Shown: in pieces, positions 54,289-64,000 of the stretch
Numbering within the stretch: the stretch's first letter is position 1
How the letters are laid out: each line of letters starts with the position of its first letter
DNA from: Hyphomicrobiales bacterium
Lineage (GTDB): Bacteria; Pseudomonadota; Alphaproteobacteria; Rhizobiales; Rhizobiaceae
Direction: 5' to 3'
Assembly (NCBI GenBank): GCA_900469965.1
Contig: UBZP01000014.1
Span: 263,154-327,153 of the forward strand
DNA length: 64,000 nucleotides
The notes under the pieces: model-generated
Told to the model about the DNA's origin: nothing
The model's input: the letters and a program-made list of their open reading frames with translations, nothing else
Databases searched by the model: none
Position numbers and translations under genes: made by a program

Positions 54289-56046
54289 CTATTCCCCGAC
54301 CGCCACGCCCTCGCGCCGCGGATCGGCGCTGCCCTTGAGGCCGTCGGCGGAAATCTCGATCGCCTGCAGCCCGGAGGTCAGCGCGCCGGTCTTGATCTCG
54401 TAGCCGAGCGCCTTCAGCGGCTCGGCGAGCTTCTCGGCCCCGGTGCCGGCCTCGATCTCGAAGGTGCCGAAGCGGTTGAGGAGATGCGGCATGGCGACGA
54501 TCTGGCTGACGTCCATCCCCCAGTCGATATAGGCGATCAGAGCCTGGGCGACGTAGCCGATGATCTGGCTGCCGCCGGGCGAGCCGATGGCCAGCAGCGG
54601 CTTTCCGTCCTTCATCACGATCGTCGGCGCCATCGAGGACCGCGGGCGCTTGCCCGGCTCGACGCGGTTCGCCACCGGCACGCCGTTGTCGTGGGTTTCG
54701 AAGGAGAAGTCGGTCAGCTCGTTGTTGAGCAGGAAGCCGCCCGTCATCAGCCGCGAGCCGAAGCCGTTCTCGATCGTCGTCGTCATCGAGACGACGTTGC
54801 CGTCCCGGTCGACGATGACGAAATGGCTAGTGGAGGGCAGCTCGATCGCACGGTCGCGGCCGAAGTTGAGCGCGTGGTCCCATTCCGGCTCACCCGCCTT
54901 CACCGCCTCGTCCGCCAGCGCCTTGTCGCCGTCCAGCAGGGCGGCGCGCTTTCCGAGATAATCCTTCTGCATCAGCCCCTTGATCGGCGCCGGCACGTAG
55001 TCGGTGTCGGCGAGGTAGCGGCCGCGGTCGGCAAAGGCCAGCCGCTGCGCATCGCCGATGATCCGCCAGCTCTCGGGATTGTCGCGTCCGAGCCCCTTGA
55101 TGTCGAAGTTCTCGATCATGCCGAGCGTCTGGCCGACCGCGACCGCGCCGGAGGAGGGCGGTCCCATGCCGCAGACCTCGAGCGCCCGGTAGCTGATGCA
55201 GAGCGGCACCCGCTCCCGCACCCGGTAGTCGACGAGATCGTTCAGCGCCAGCACGCCGGGATTGCCGGCGGCCATCCGCACGGTGTCGACGATCGCTTCC
55301 GCGATCCGGCCGGTGTAGAACGCGTCCGCGCCGCCTTCGCCGATCGCCCGCAGCGTCTCGGCATAGGCCGGGTTCTTCAGCACGGCGCCGGCCTTCAGCG
55401 GCGCCCCGGCCTTGTCGAAGAAATAGGCCTTCGTCGCCTCGTACTTCTTCAGCCCGTCGCCCTCCTCGGCGATCAGGGCCGCCAGCCGCGGCGAGACGGC
55501 AAAACCGGCATCGGCAAGTGCGGCGGCCGGCTCGAACAGGCGCTTCCATTCCTGCCGGCCCCAGCGGTTGTGCGCCTCCTGCAGCAGCCGCACGGTGCCG
55601 GGCGTGCCGACCGAACGCCCGCCGACGACCGCATCCATGAACTTCATCGGCTGGCCGTCCTTGTCGAGGAACAGCCGCGGGGTGGCCATCTGCGGTGCCG
55701 TCTCGCGACCGTCGAGCGTGGTCAGGCGCTTGCGGCCGGCGTCGTAGTAGACGAGGAAGGCGCCGCCGCCGAGACCGGAGGATTGCGGCTCCACCAGGCC
55801 CAGGACCGTCTGGACGACGACGGCCGCGTCGATGGCGCTGCCGCCCTGCTTGAGGACCTCGGCCCCCGTCGCCGCCGCGATCGGATTGGCGGCGGCGACC
55901 ATGTAGGATTTCGCCGTGACGAGCTTCGCCGTCGCGGCAGGCGTCGCAGCCTCGGGCGCGATGGCATCGGAGGCCTGCTGCGCGGGTGCGGGGACGGCGG
56001 TCAGCGCGAGTGCCGCAACGGCAAGAGCGAAAAGTCTCCTCGACAT
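54289..56046 (-). CDS. ggt: Gamma-glutamyltransferase
   Basis: A 585-residue periplasmic enzyme that hydrolyses or transfers the gamma-glutamyl group of glutathione. Signal peptide (about 1-22, ending P-A-P-A-Q), then the large subunit with S-S-G-L-G-G-G-A-F and G-R-E-T-A-P. Self-cleavage before the catalytic Thr at about residue 406 in L-P-S-T-S-H-F gives the small subunit. S-M-T-T-T-I-E-N-G-F-G-S and S-S-M-A-P-T-I are conserved. Divergent from clpP. Confidence 0.95.
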   Translation of the reverse strand: MSRRLFALAVAALALTAVPAPAQQASDAIAPEAATPAATAKLVTAKSYMVAAANPIAAATGAEVLKQGGSAIDAAVVVQTVLGLVEPQSSGLGGGAFLVYYDAGRKRLTTLDGRETAPQMATPRLFLDKDGQPMKFMDAVVGGRSVGTPGTVRLLQEAHNRWGRQEWKRLFEPAAALADAGFAVSPRLAALIAEEGDGLKKYEATKAYFFDKAGAPLKAGAVLKNPAYAETLRAIGEGGADAFYTGRIAEAIVDTVRMAAGNPGVLALNDLVDYRVRERVPLCISYRALEVCGMGPPSSGAVAVGQTLGMIENFDIKGLGRDNPESWRIIGDAQRLAFADRGRYLADTDYVPAPIKGLMQKDYLGKRAALLDGDKALADEAVKAGEPEWDHALNFGRDRAIELPSTSHFVIVDRDGNVVSMTTTIENGFGSRLMTGGFLLNNELTDFSFETHDNGVPVANRVEPGKRPRSSMAPTIVMKDGKPLLAIGSPGGSQIIGYVAQALIAYIDWGMDVSQIVAMPHLLNRFGTFEIEAGTGAEKLAEPLKALGYEIKTGALTSGLQAIEISADGLKGSADPRREGVAVGE

Positions 56047-56346
56047 GGAACCCTCCCTCGAAATGGCCGCAATACTATGGCCCGGTGCGCCGCCAGTGGC
56101 AATCGACGGGGGTGTGGCCCGCGTGCCGGAAAGTGCCGGAGGTCATGCTTCCTTTACGCTGCGGGCCTATTGCACTGTGGATATCGGCCAAAGGGTTTCA
56201 CCGGTTAACCCCAATCTGCCATTGACCGGACCCAAAGTTCCTGCGCGTCTTGAAGTGAGGCACCGGGACACTCTATGTAGGGAATATGAAGAACTGTTGA
56301 TTCCCGGCGCTTTGCAAAGGTTTCGGGCACATTGAAAAGGGTTGCT
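56047..56346. promoter_or_regulatory. Divergent promoter region ggt / clpP
   Basis: About 300 bases. A heat-shock type element CTTGAA (56249-56254) and CTCTAT (56271-56276), 16 bases apart, lies about 70 bases before clpP. It resembles the RpoH consensus of rhizobia only in the -35 part, so the assignment is tentative. Nothing else is recognised. Confidence 0.35.
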
Positions 56347-56979
56347 ATGAGAAATCCCGTTGATACCGCGCTGGGCCTCGTGCCCATGGTTGTCGAGCAG
56401 ACCAACCGCGGCGAGCGCTCCTACGACATCTTTTCCCGCCTGCTGAAGGAACGCATCATCTTCCTGACCGGGCCGGTGGAGGATTCCATGGCGACCCTCG
56501 TCTGCGCCCAGCTGCTCTTCCTCGAGGCCGAGAACCCGAAGAAGGAGATCGCCCTCTACATCAATTCGCCGGGCGGCGTCGTCACCTCCGGCATGGCGAT
56601 CTACGACACCATGCAGTTCATCAAGCCGGCCGTATCGACGCTCTGCATCGGCCAGGCCGCCTCGATGGGCTCGCTGCTGCTCGCCGCCGGCCACAAGGAC
56701 ATGCGCTTTGCGACGCCGAACTCGCGCATCATGGTGCATCAGCCGTCCGGCGGCTTCCAGGGCCAGGCCTCCGACATCGAGCGCCACGCCAAGGACATCA
56801 TCAAGATGAAGCGTCGCCTCAACGAGGTCTACGTCAAGCACTGCGGCCGCACCTACGAAGAGGTCGAGCAGACGCTGGATCGCGACCATTTCATGAGCGC
56901 GGAGGAAGCGCTCGACTGGGGTCTCGTCGACAAGGTCATCACCACGCGCGAGGCCGTCGAGGGCGAGCAGGCCGGCTGA
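56347..56979 (+). CDS. clpP: ATP-dependent Clp protease proteolytic subunit
   Basis: A 210-residue serine protease that forms the tetradecameric barrel fed by ClpX or ClpA. The triad is Ser106 (Q-A-A-S-M-G), His131 (M-V-H-Q-P) and Asp180 (D-R-D-H-F), with the same spacing as the E. coli enzyme. N-terminal [10 protein letters not shown] is the hydrophobic-loop contact. ATG 56347 preferred over TTG 56332. Followed by clpX 289 bases later. Confidence 0.98.
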   Translation: MRNPVDTALGLVPMVVEQTNRGERSYDIFSRLLKERIIFLTGPVEDSMATLVCAQLLFLEAENPKKEIALYINSPGGVVTSGMAIYDTMQFIKPAVSTLCIGQAASMGSLLLAAGHKDMRFATPNSRIMVHQPSGGFQGQASDIERHAKDIIKMKRRLNEVYVKHCGRTYEEVEQTLDRDHFMSAEEALDWGLVDKVITTREAVEGEQAG

Positions 56980-57267
56980 TTGCAGGGGATTGGGCGTGGG
57001 GCGGATCGGCAATGACGCATTTGTAATGCTCCAAGGGCTTTATCCGCGCGCCAAAGACGTTAATAATGGCCGTCACGCCGTGGTCACATATCGTGAACCC
57101 GTCGTCGGTAGGGTGGGGGTTTCGTTGCCACCGGTCGAAAGCGTTCGTTTCGGCCGGCCAGTACCCCGAAGGGCCCGGGTGGGCCGGTGTGGAAACCGGA
57201 CCGCGGGGCGGGTTGAGTGGTCCGCGCAGGCTGTTGGGTCTGTGCGACGTGCCGGAAGGAAAGTGAT

Positions 57268-58545
57268 ATGAGCAAAGTCAGCGGCAGCAACGGCGGCGAC
57301 TCGAAGAACACTCTCTATTGTTCATTCTGCGGCAAGAGCCAGCACGAAGTCCGCAAGCTGATTGCGGGACCGACGGTCTTCATCTGCGATGAATGCGTCG
57401 AACTGTGCATGGACATCATCCGCGAGGAGAACAAGACCTCGATGGTGAAGTCCCGTGACGGCGTTCCCACGCCGCAGGACATCATCAAGGTCCTCGACGA
57501 ATACGTGATCGGCCAGCAGCAGGCCAAGCGCATCCTCTCCGTCGCCGTGCACAACCACTACAAGCGCCTGGCGCACGCCGCCAAGGGCTCCGACGTCGAA
57601 CTGGCGAAGTCGAACATCATGTTGGTCGGCCCGACCGGTTGCGGCAAGACCTATCTTGCCCAGACGCTCGCCCGCATCATCGACGTGCCCTTCACCATGG
57701 CCGATGCGACAACGCTGACGGAAGCCGGCTATGTCGGCGAGGACGTCGAGAACATCATCCTGAAGCTCCTGCAGGCCGCCGACTACAACGTCGAGCGCGC
57801 CCAGCGCGGCATCGTCTACATCGACGAGGTCGACAAGATCTCGCGCAAGTCCGACAACCCGTCGATCACCCGCGACGTCTCGGGCGAGGGCGTGCAGCAG
57901 GCGCTGTTGAAGATCATGGAAGGCACGGTTGCCTCGGTTCCCCCGCAGGGCGGCCGCAAGCATCCGCAGCAGGAATTCCTGCAGGTCGACACGACGAACA
58001 TCCTGTTCATCTGCGGCGGCGCCTTCGCCGGCCTCGACAAGATCATCTCCGCCCGCGGCGAGAAGACCTCGATCGGCTTCGGCGCGATGGTGCGGGCGCC
58101 GGAGGACCGGCGCGTCGGCGAAGTCCTGCGCGAGCTGGAGCCGGAAGATCTCGTCAAGTTCGGCCTGATCCCGGAATTCATCGGCCGTCTGCCGGTTCTG
58201 GCGACGCTCGAGGACCTTGACGAGGACGCGCTGATCCAGATCCTGTCGGAGCCGAAGAACGCGCTCGTCAAGCAGTACCAGCGCCTGTTCGAGATGGAAG
58301 ACGTGGAACTGACCTTCCACGAGGACGCGCTGCGCGAGATCGCCCGCCGCGCCATCATCCGCAAGACCGGCGCGCGCGGCCTGCGCTCGATCATGGAGAA
58401 GATCCTGCTCGACACCATGTTCGAGTTGCCGACGCTGGAAGGCGTGCGCGAGGTCGTCATCTCCGACGAGGTCGTCAAGGGTTCCGCCCGCCCGCTCTAC
58501 ATCTACTCCGACCGCTCGGAGGAAAAGGCGAACGTTTCCGCCTGA
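57268..58545 (+). CDS. clpX: ATP-dependent Clp protease ATP-binding subunit ClpX
   Basis: A 425-residue AAA+ unfoldase. The N-terminal zinc domain has C-S-F-C and C-D-E-C; Walker A G-P-T-G-C-G-K-T; Walker [10 protein letters not shown]; pore loop G-Y-V-G-E-D-V-E; the I-G-F-G loop for ClpP docking (T-S-I-G-F-G-A-M); sensor 2 [11 protein letters not shown] 57268 follows GGAAGGAAA. In alphaproteobacteria ClpXP also degrades the cell-cycle regulator CtrA. Confidence 0.98.
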   Translation: MSKVSGSNGGDSKNTLYCSFCGKSQHEVRKLIAGPTVFICDECVELCMDIIREENKTSMVKSRDGVPTPQDIIKVLDEYVIGQQQAKRILSVAVHNHYKRLAHAAKGSDVELAKSNIMLVGPTGCGKTYLAQTLARIIDVPFTMADATTLTEAGYVGEDVENIILKLLQAADYNVERAQRGIVYIDEVDKISRKSDNPSITRDVSGEGVQQALLKIMEGTVASVPPQGGRKHPQQEFLQVDTTNILFICGGAFAGLDKIISARGEKTSIGFGAMVRAPEDRRVGEVLRELEPEDLVKFGLIPEFIGRLPVLATLEDLDEDALIQILSEPKNALVKQYQRLFEMEDVELTFHEDALREIARRAIIRKTGARGLRSIMEKILLDTMFELPTLEGVREVVISDEVVKGSARPLYIYSDRSEEKANVSA

Positions 58546-58556
58546 TGTTCGATCGC

Positions 58557-58588
58557 GCGGATCCGCCGCCGGCGGGTCCGCCTCTTTC
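58557..58588 (+). terminator. Terminator-like hairpin after clpX
   Basis: Arms GCGGATCCGCC and GGCGGGTCCGC pair with one mismatch around GCC, followed by CTCTTTC. It starts 11 bases after the clpX stop. The T run is weak. Confidence 0.55.
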
Positions 58589-58895
58589 AGCCCGCTTCGC
58601 CGCCACTATCCACGGTTTTGCGAGCAGTCGAGATTGGCAGCCGGGGCTGCCGCAAGCATGATGCGACGATTTCGCATGGCATGGCTGCACCGGGCGCCGG
58701 ACTGCGCCGCAAGATGCCGTTGCCTGCGCGGGGCATGAGGTGGCATTGCCGCGATCGGCAGCCGGGATTCTGACAGGATTTCAGCGTCTTGCCACCGGAA
58801 GCGCCGGCCGCGAGATTGGCGCTGGGCAAGCGTCGCGACAGGTGCCGGGCCCAGAGTGGTCTTCTTCGGGAGGCCGCGGGCGACGGCGGGGCGGC
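58589..58895. other. Intergenic region clpX-lon
   Basis: About 300 bases without a recognisable gene. A direct GGCAGCCGGG sequence occurs at about 58633 and 58757. No coding signal on either strand is convincing. Confidence 0.4.
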
Positions 58896-58924
58896 CTTGA
58901 AAAGTGGTTAACGTGAGTCCACTT
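58896..58924 (+). promoter_or_regulatory. Candidate heat-shock (RpoH) promoter of lon
   Basis: CTTGAA (58896-58901), 17 bases, CCACTT (58919-58924). From memory the rhizobial RpoH consensus is C-N-CTTGAA, 17 bases, CCA-N-A-T. The match is good in the -35 and in CCA of the -10. The ATG of lon is about 85 bases downstream. Confidence 0.5.
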
Positions 58925-59009
58925 GAGGGTGGAAGAAAGTTAGCCGGATTGGCGCAACAGGGCGCTCCGGCATCAGCTCCCGGCAACGGGAAGTTGGAAA
59001 GGACATGAC

Positions 59010-61433
<2,424 letters not shown>

Positions 61434-61479
61434 CGGCCGATCACTAGGAAGAAATTCTCCCCGTTGAGGGGAGTTTCGG

Positions 61480-61509
61480 GAGGCCGGCAGCGATGCCGGC
61501 CTCTTTTTT
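61480..61509 (+). terminator. Rho-independent terminator of lon
   Basis: Perfect arms GAGGCCGGCA and TGCCGGCCTC around GCGA, followed by six T. Very strong. Confidence 0.92.
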
Positions 61510-61642
61510 GTCGAAAAAGACTGTGAAAAGCCCGGAATCTCAGCATTTTCAGGCGAAATCCGGTTGCGGCGGAAGGGTCGATGCGTATTCTGCCCTCGAC
61601 TTGTACATGAGTCGTTTCGAACCGTATGAAAGGGGTGGAAAC

Positions 61643-61918
61643 ATGAACAAGAACGAACTCGTCTCCGCAGTCGCTGAGAAGTCCGGCCTGTCGAAGACGG
61701 ATGCGGCATCGGCTGTCGATGCTGTATTCGAGACGATCCAGGGCGAGCTGAAGAGCGGTGGCGACGTCCGCCTCGTCGGTTTCGGCAATTTCTCCGTCTC
61801 CCGTCGCGAGGCATCGAAGGGCCGCAACCTTTCGACCGGCGCCGAGATCGACATTCCGGCCCGCAACGTGCCGAAGTTCTCGGCCGGCAAGGGCCTGAAG
61901 GACGCCGTCAACGGCTGA
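61643..61918 (+). CDS. hupB: DNA-binding protein HU
   Basis: A 91-residue histone-like protein: M-N-K-N-E-L-V-S-A-V-A-E-K-S-G-L-S-K-T-D, V-R-L-V-G-F-G-N-F-S-V, and the DNA-binding arm G-R-N-L-S-T-G-A-E-I-D-I-P-A-R-N-V-P-K-F. Arm Pro is present in I-P. GTGGAAAC precedes ATG 61643. The lon-hupB order is conserved. A terminator follows. Confidence 0.97.
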   Translation: MNKNELVSAVAEKSGLSKTDAASAVDAVFETIQGELKSGGDVRLVGFGNFSVSRREASKGRNLSTGAEIDIPARNVPKFSAGKGLKDAVNG

Positions 61919-61955
61919 TCGACCGCGATTGCTTCGGCATGTCTGCCGATAGAGG

Positions 61956-61981
61956 AAGGGCCCGGTTTCCGGGCCCTTTTT
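61956..61981 (+). terminator. Rho-independent terminator of hupB
   Basis: Arms AAGGGCCCGG and CCGGGCCCTT around TTT, with further T. It starts 38 bases after the stop. Confidence 0.9.
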
Positions 61982-61993
61982 CGTTGCCCTGAA

Positions 61994-62022
61994 CTGTCGT
62001 CAATCTGTCATCTGATCGTCAT
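61994..62022 (+). promoter_or_regulatory. Candidate Pho box (PhoB site)
   Basis: CTGTCGT (61994-62000), four bases, CTGTCAT (62005-62011), an 18-base tandem of two 7-base direct repeats with 11-base period, which matches the Pho box design CTGTCAT-N4-CTGTCAT. A third, weaker repeat TCGTCAT (62016-62022) keeps the period. It lies about 75 bases before the phytase-like gene, suggesting induction under phosphate limitation. Confidence 0.65.
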
Positions 62023-62084
62023 CGTGTTGTAACGGGCGGGGACCACAACCCCGGCATTCCTTGACGCACACTCCGGAGGATCAG

Positions 62085-64000
62085 ATGAAATCCCGTTCCA
62101 TCATTGCCGGCCTTGCGGCCGTTCTGGCTGCCTCGGTCGCGACCGCGGCGCAGGCCGAGCCGGTCTTTAACCGTATTGCTTCCTTTGCCGTTGCCGACAA
62201 CCTGCCGGATGGCACCGACCCGAAGACGCCGACCTCCTCCGAGATCATCGCGGCGACCGAGGACGGCAATACGCTCGTCTATTCCGACAGCCCGCTGAAG
62301 GCGATCGGCTTCATCGACATCACCGACGCCAAGGCGCCGAAGGCGGGCGGCACCGTTTCCTTCGACGGCGAGCCGACCTCGGTCACCGTCGTCGGCGGCA
62401 AGGCGCTCGTCGCCGTCAACACCCGCGAGAGCTTCGTCAAGCCGTCGGGCCTGCTGGCGGTCGTCGACATTGCCACGAAGAAGATCGAGACCACCTGCGA
62501 CCTCGGCGGCCAGCCGGATTCGATCGCGCTCAACAAGGACAAGACGATCGCCGCCATCGCGATCGAAAACGAGCGCGACGAAGAGGTGAACGACGGCGCG
62601 ATCCCGCAGATGCCGGCCGGCGATCTCGTCATCGTCTCGCTCAAGGACGGTGCACCGGACTGCGCCACCGTCAAGCATGTCGCGCTGACGGGTCTTGCCG
62701 AAATCGCCGGCGACGATCCGGAGCCGGAATTCGTCTCCTTCAACGGCAACGACGAGATCGCGCTGACGCTGCAGGAAAACAATCACATCGTCATCCTCGA
62801 CGGCAAGACCGGCACGGTGAAGACGCATTTCTCCGCCGGCACGGTCGACCTCGAGAAGATCGACACCAAGAAGGACGGCGTCATCGCCTTCACCGGCAAG
62901 AAGGAAGGCCAGAAGCGCGAGCCCGACGCCGTGAAGTGGCTGGGCGAGGACCGGCTGGTCGTCGCCAACGAGGGCGACTGGGAAGGCGGCAGCCGCGGCT
63001 TCACCATCTTCGACAAGACCGGCAAGGTCGTCTACGAGAGCGGCCCGTCGTTCGAATACGCCATCGCCTCGATCGGCCACTATCCCGACAAGCGCAATTC
63101 CAAGGGCATCGAGCCGGAAGGCCTGGAGGCTGCGACCTTCGGCGAGGACAACCTCTTCTTCGTCCTCTCCGAGCGTGCTTCGATCGTCGGCGTCTACAAG
63201 GACACCGGTGCGGAGCCGGAGCTGCTGCAGCTTCTTCCCTCGGGCATCGGCCCCGAGGGCGCCGTCGCGATCCCGGCCCGCAACCTGCTGGTGACCGCAA
63301 ACGAGACCGACCTCGGCGAGGACGGTCTGGCGCGATCGCATGTCATGATCTACGAGCGGGCCGAAGGCACCACTGCCTACCCGCAGATCAGGTCCGCCGA
63401 CAAGGACGGCCTGCCGGTCGGCTTCGGTGCGCTCTCGGGCCTCGCCGCGGCCACGGACGAGCCCGGCAAGCTCTTTGCCGTCAGCGACTCGGTCTATGCC
63501 TCGGATCCGGCGATCTTCACCATCGACGCCACCCAGAAGCCGGCCCTGATCACCGAGAAACTCCGCATCACCCGCGACGGCGCCCCGGCGCAGAAGCTCG
63601 ACATCGAAGGCCTTGCCAATGACGGGGAGGGCGGCTTCTGGCTCGCTTCGGAAGGCAACACCGACAAGCTCTACGCCCATGCGCTGCTGCATGTGAACAA
63701 GAAGGGCGAGATCAAGCAGGAGATCGCGATCCCGGCCGAACTGCGCGCCGGCGAGATCCGCTACGGCTTCGAAGGCATCACCACCGTCGGCGAGGGTGAC
63801 GACATGGTGCTGTGGATGGCCGTCCAGCGCGAGTGGAAGGACGACGAGAAGGGCTTCGTCAAGCTCGTCTCCTACAAGCCTTCGACCGAGGAATGGGGTG
63901 CCGTCCGCTATCCGCTGGAAAAGGCCGAGCAGGGCTGGGTCGGCCTGTCCGAGATCACCATCAACGGCGACTATGCCTACATCGTCGAGCGCGACAACCT
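62085..64000 (+). CDS. Esterase-like activity of phytase family protein (partial, runs off the right edge)
   Basis: 638 codons are visible without a stop. Signal peptide (about 1-25, ending A-Q-A). Repeated beta-propeller-like segments follow: D-L-V-I-V-S-L-K-D-G, H-I-V-I-L-D-G-K-T-G, V-V-A-N-E-G-D-W, then the phytase-like esterase region with S-K-G-I-E-P-E-G-L-E-A, G-P-E-G-A-V-A-I-P, D-I-E-G-L-A-N-D and R-Y-G-F-E-G-I-T. GGAGGATCAG precedes ATG 62085. Exported, probably periplasmic; a role in scavenging phosphate fits the Pho box upstream. Exact substrate unknown. Confidence 0.85.
   Translation, partial: MKSRSIIAGLAAVLAASVATAAQAEPVFNRIASFAVADNLPDGTDPKTPTSSEIIAATEDGNTLVYSDSPLKAIGFIDITDAKAPKAGGTVSFDGEPTSVTVVGGKALVAVNTRESFVKPSGLLAVVDIATKKIETTCDLGGQPDSIALNKDKTIAAIAIENERDEEVNDGAIPQMPAGDLVIVSLKDGAPDCATVKHVALTGLAEIAGDDPEPEFVSFNGNDEIALTLQENNHIVILDGKTGTVKTHFSAGTVDLEKIDTKKDGVIAFTGKKEGQKREPDAVKWLGEDRLVVANEGDWEGGSRGFTIFDKTGKVVYESGPSFEYAIASIGHYPDKRNSKGIEPEGLEAATFGEDNLFFVLSERASIVGVYKDTGAEPELLQLLPSGIGPEGAVAIPARNLLVTANETDLGEDGLARSHVMIYERAEGTTAYPQIRSADKDGLPVGFGALSGLAAATDEPGKLFAVSDSVYASDPAIFTIDATQKPALITEKLRITRDGAPAQKLDIEGLANDGEGGFWLASEGNTDKLYAHALLHVNKKGEIKQEIAIPAELRAGEIRYGFEGITTVGEGDDMVLWMAVQREWKDDEKGFVKLVSYKPSTEEWGAVRYPLEKAEQGWVGLSEITINGDYAYIVERDN

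Noticed and set aside
56332-56346. TTG start of clpP at 56332
   Set aside because: The ATG at 56347 yields the standard N-terminus; the upstream TTG would be a rare start with no better ribosome site.

Overview
The window is a GC-rich chromosomal segment of an alphaproteobacterium of the order Rhizobiales, most likely family Rhizobiaceae (Sinorhizobium/Ensifer, Rhizobium, Shinella or Agrobacterium type). The evidence is the gene order glyA-nrdR-ribD-ribE...ribH-nusB, DUF177-plsX-fabH-ihfA-merR, rplM-rpsI, argC-speB, clpP-clpX-lon-hupB, plus rhizobial hallmarks: a type 2 heme A synthase, a DUF982 protein, an H+-pyrophosphatase, tandem CoA-binding proteins beside an O-acetylhomoserine sulfhydrylase, and palindromic intergenic repeats. 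I cannot fix the genus from sequence alone.

Layout. 1-3.5 kb: an overlapping SGNH-like/GSCFA pair and a Tat-exported L,D-transpeptidase. 3.6-11.2 kb: one-carbon and riboflavin metabolism (glyA, nrdR, ribD, ribE, ribH, nusB), interrupted by an exported Hint-domain protein and a cupin, followed by an MFS transporter. 11.3-18.6 kb: H+-pyrophosphatase, BamE, a cytochrome bc1 assembly chaperone, DUF177, plsX-fabH-ihfA-merR. 18.6-25.6 kb: 3-methyladenine glycosylase, trehalose/glycogen genes treZ and glgX, topoisomerase IB and a short-chain dehydrogenase. 25.6-29.3 kb: an accessory stretch with repeats, small orphan genes, a lower-GC patch (ankyrin membrane protein and a DNA-binding-like protein, overlapping ATGA) abutting the 3' end of a tRNA-Pro(GGG).

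29.4-39.8 kb: a surface-polysaccharide locus (two GT4 glycosyltransferases, O-antigen ligase/polymerase, priming sugar transferase, Wza-type lipoprotein, divergent Wzc-type co-polymerase with a degenerate kinase domain, FemAB/GNAT-like protein). Its content and order resemble, as I recall them, the unipolar polysaccharide (upp) adhesin genes of Agrobacterium. 39.8-48 kb: ctaA, argC, speB, phhA with a divergent Lrp regulator, rplM-rpsI, thioesterase and enoyl-CoA hydratase. 48.1-56 kb: a HigBA toxin-antitoxin pair, a DMT exporter, tandem CoA-binding proteins, O-acetylhomoserine sulfhydrylase, cupin, cytochrome P450, gamma-glutamyltransferase. 56.3-64 kb: the protein quality-control block clpP-clpX-lon, hupB, and a probably phosphate-regulated phytase-like esterase that runs off the edge.

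I see no transposase, integrase, CRISPR array or rRNA. The best candidates for unfamiliar biology are the polysaccharide locus with a pseudo-kinase co-polymerase, the solitary exported Hint protein, the tRNA-adjacent ankyrin/DNA-binding pair, the HigBA promoter architecture, a large heptamer-repeat hairpin spanning two convergent stop codons, and a Pho-box-controlled phytase-like gene.
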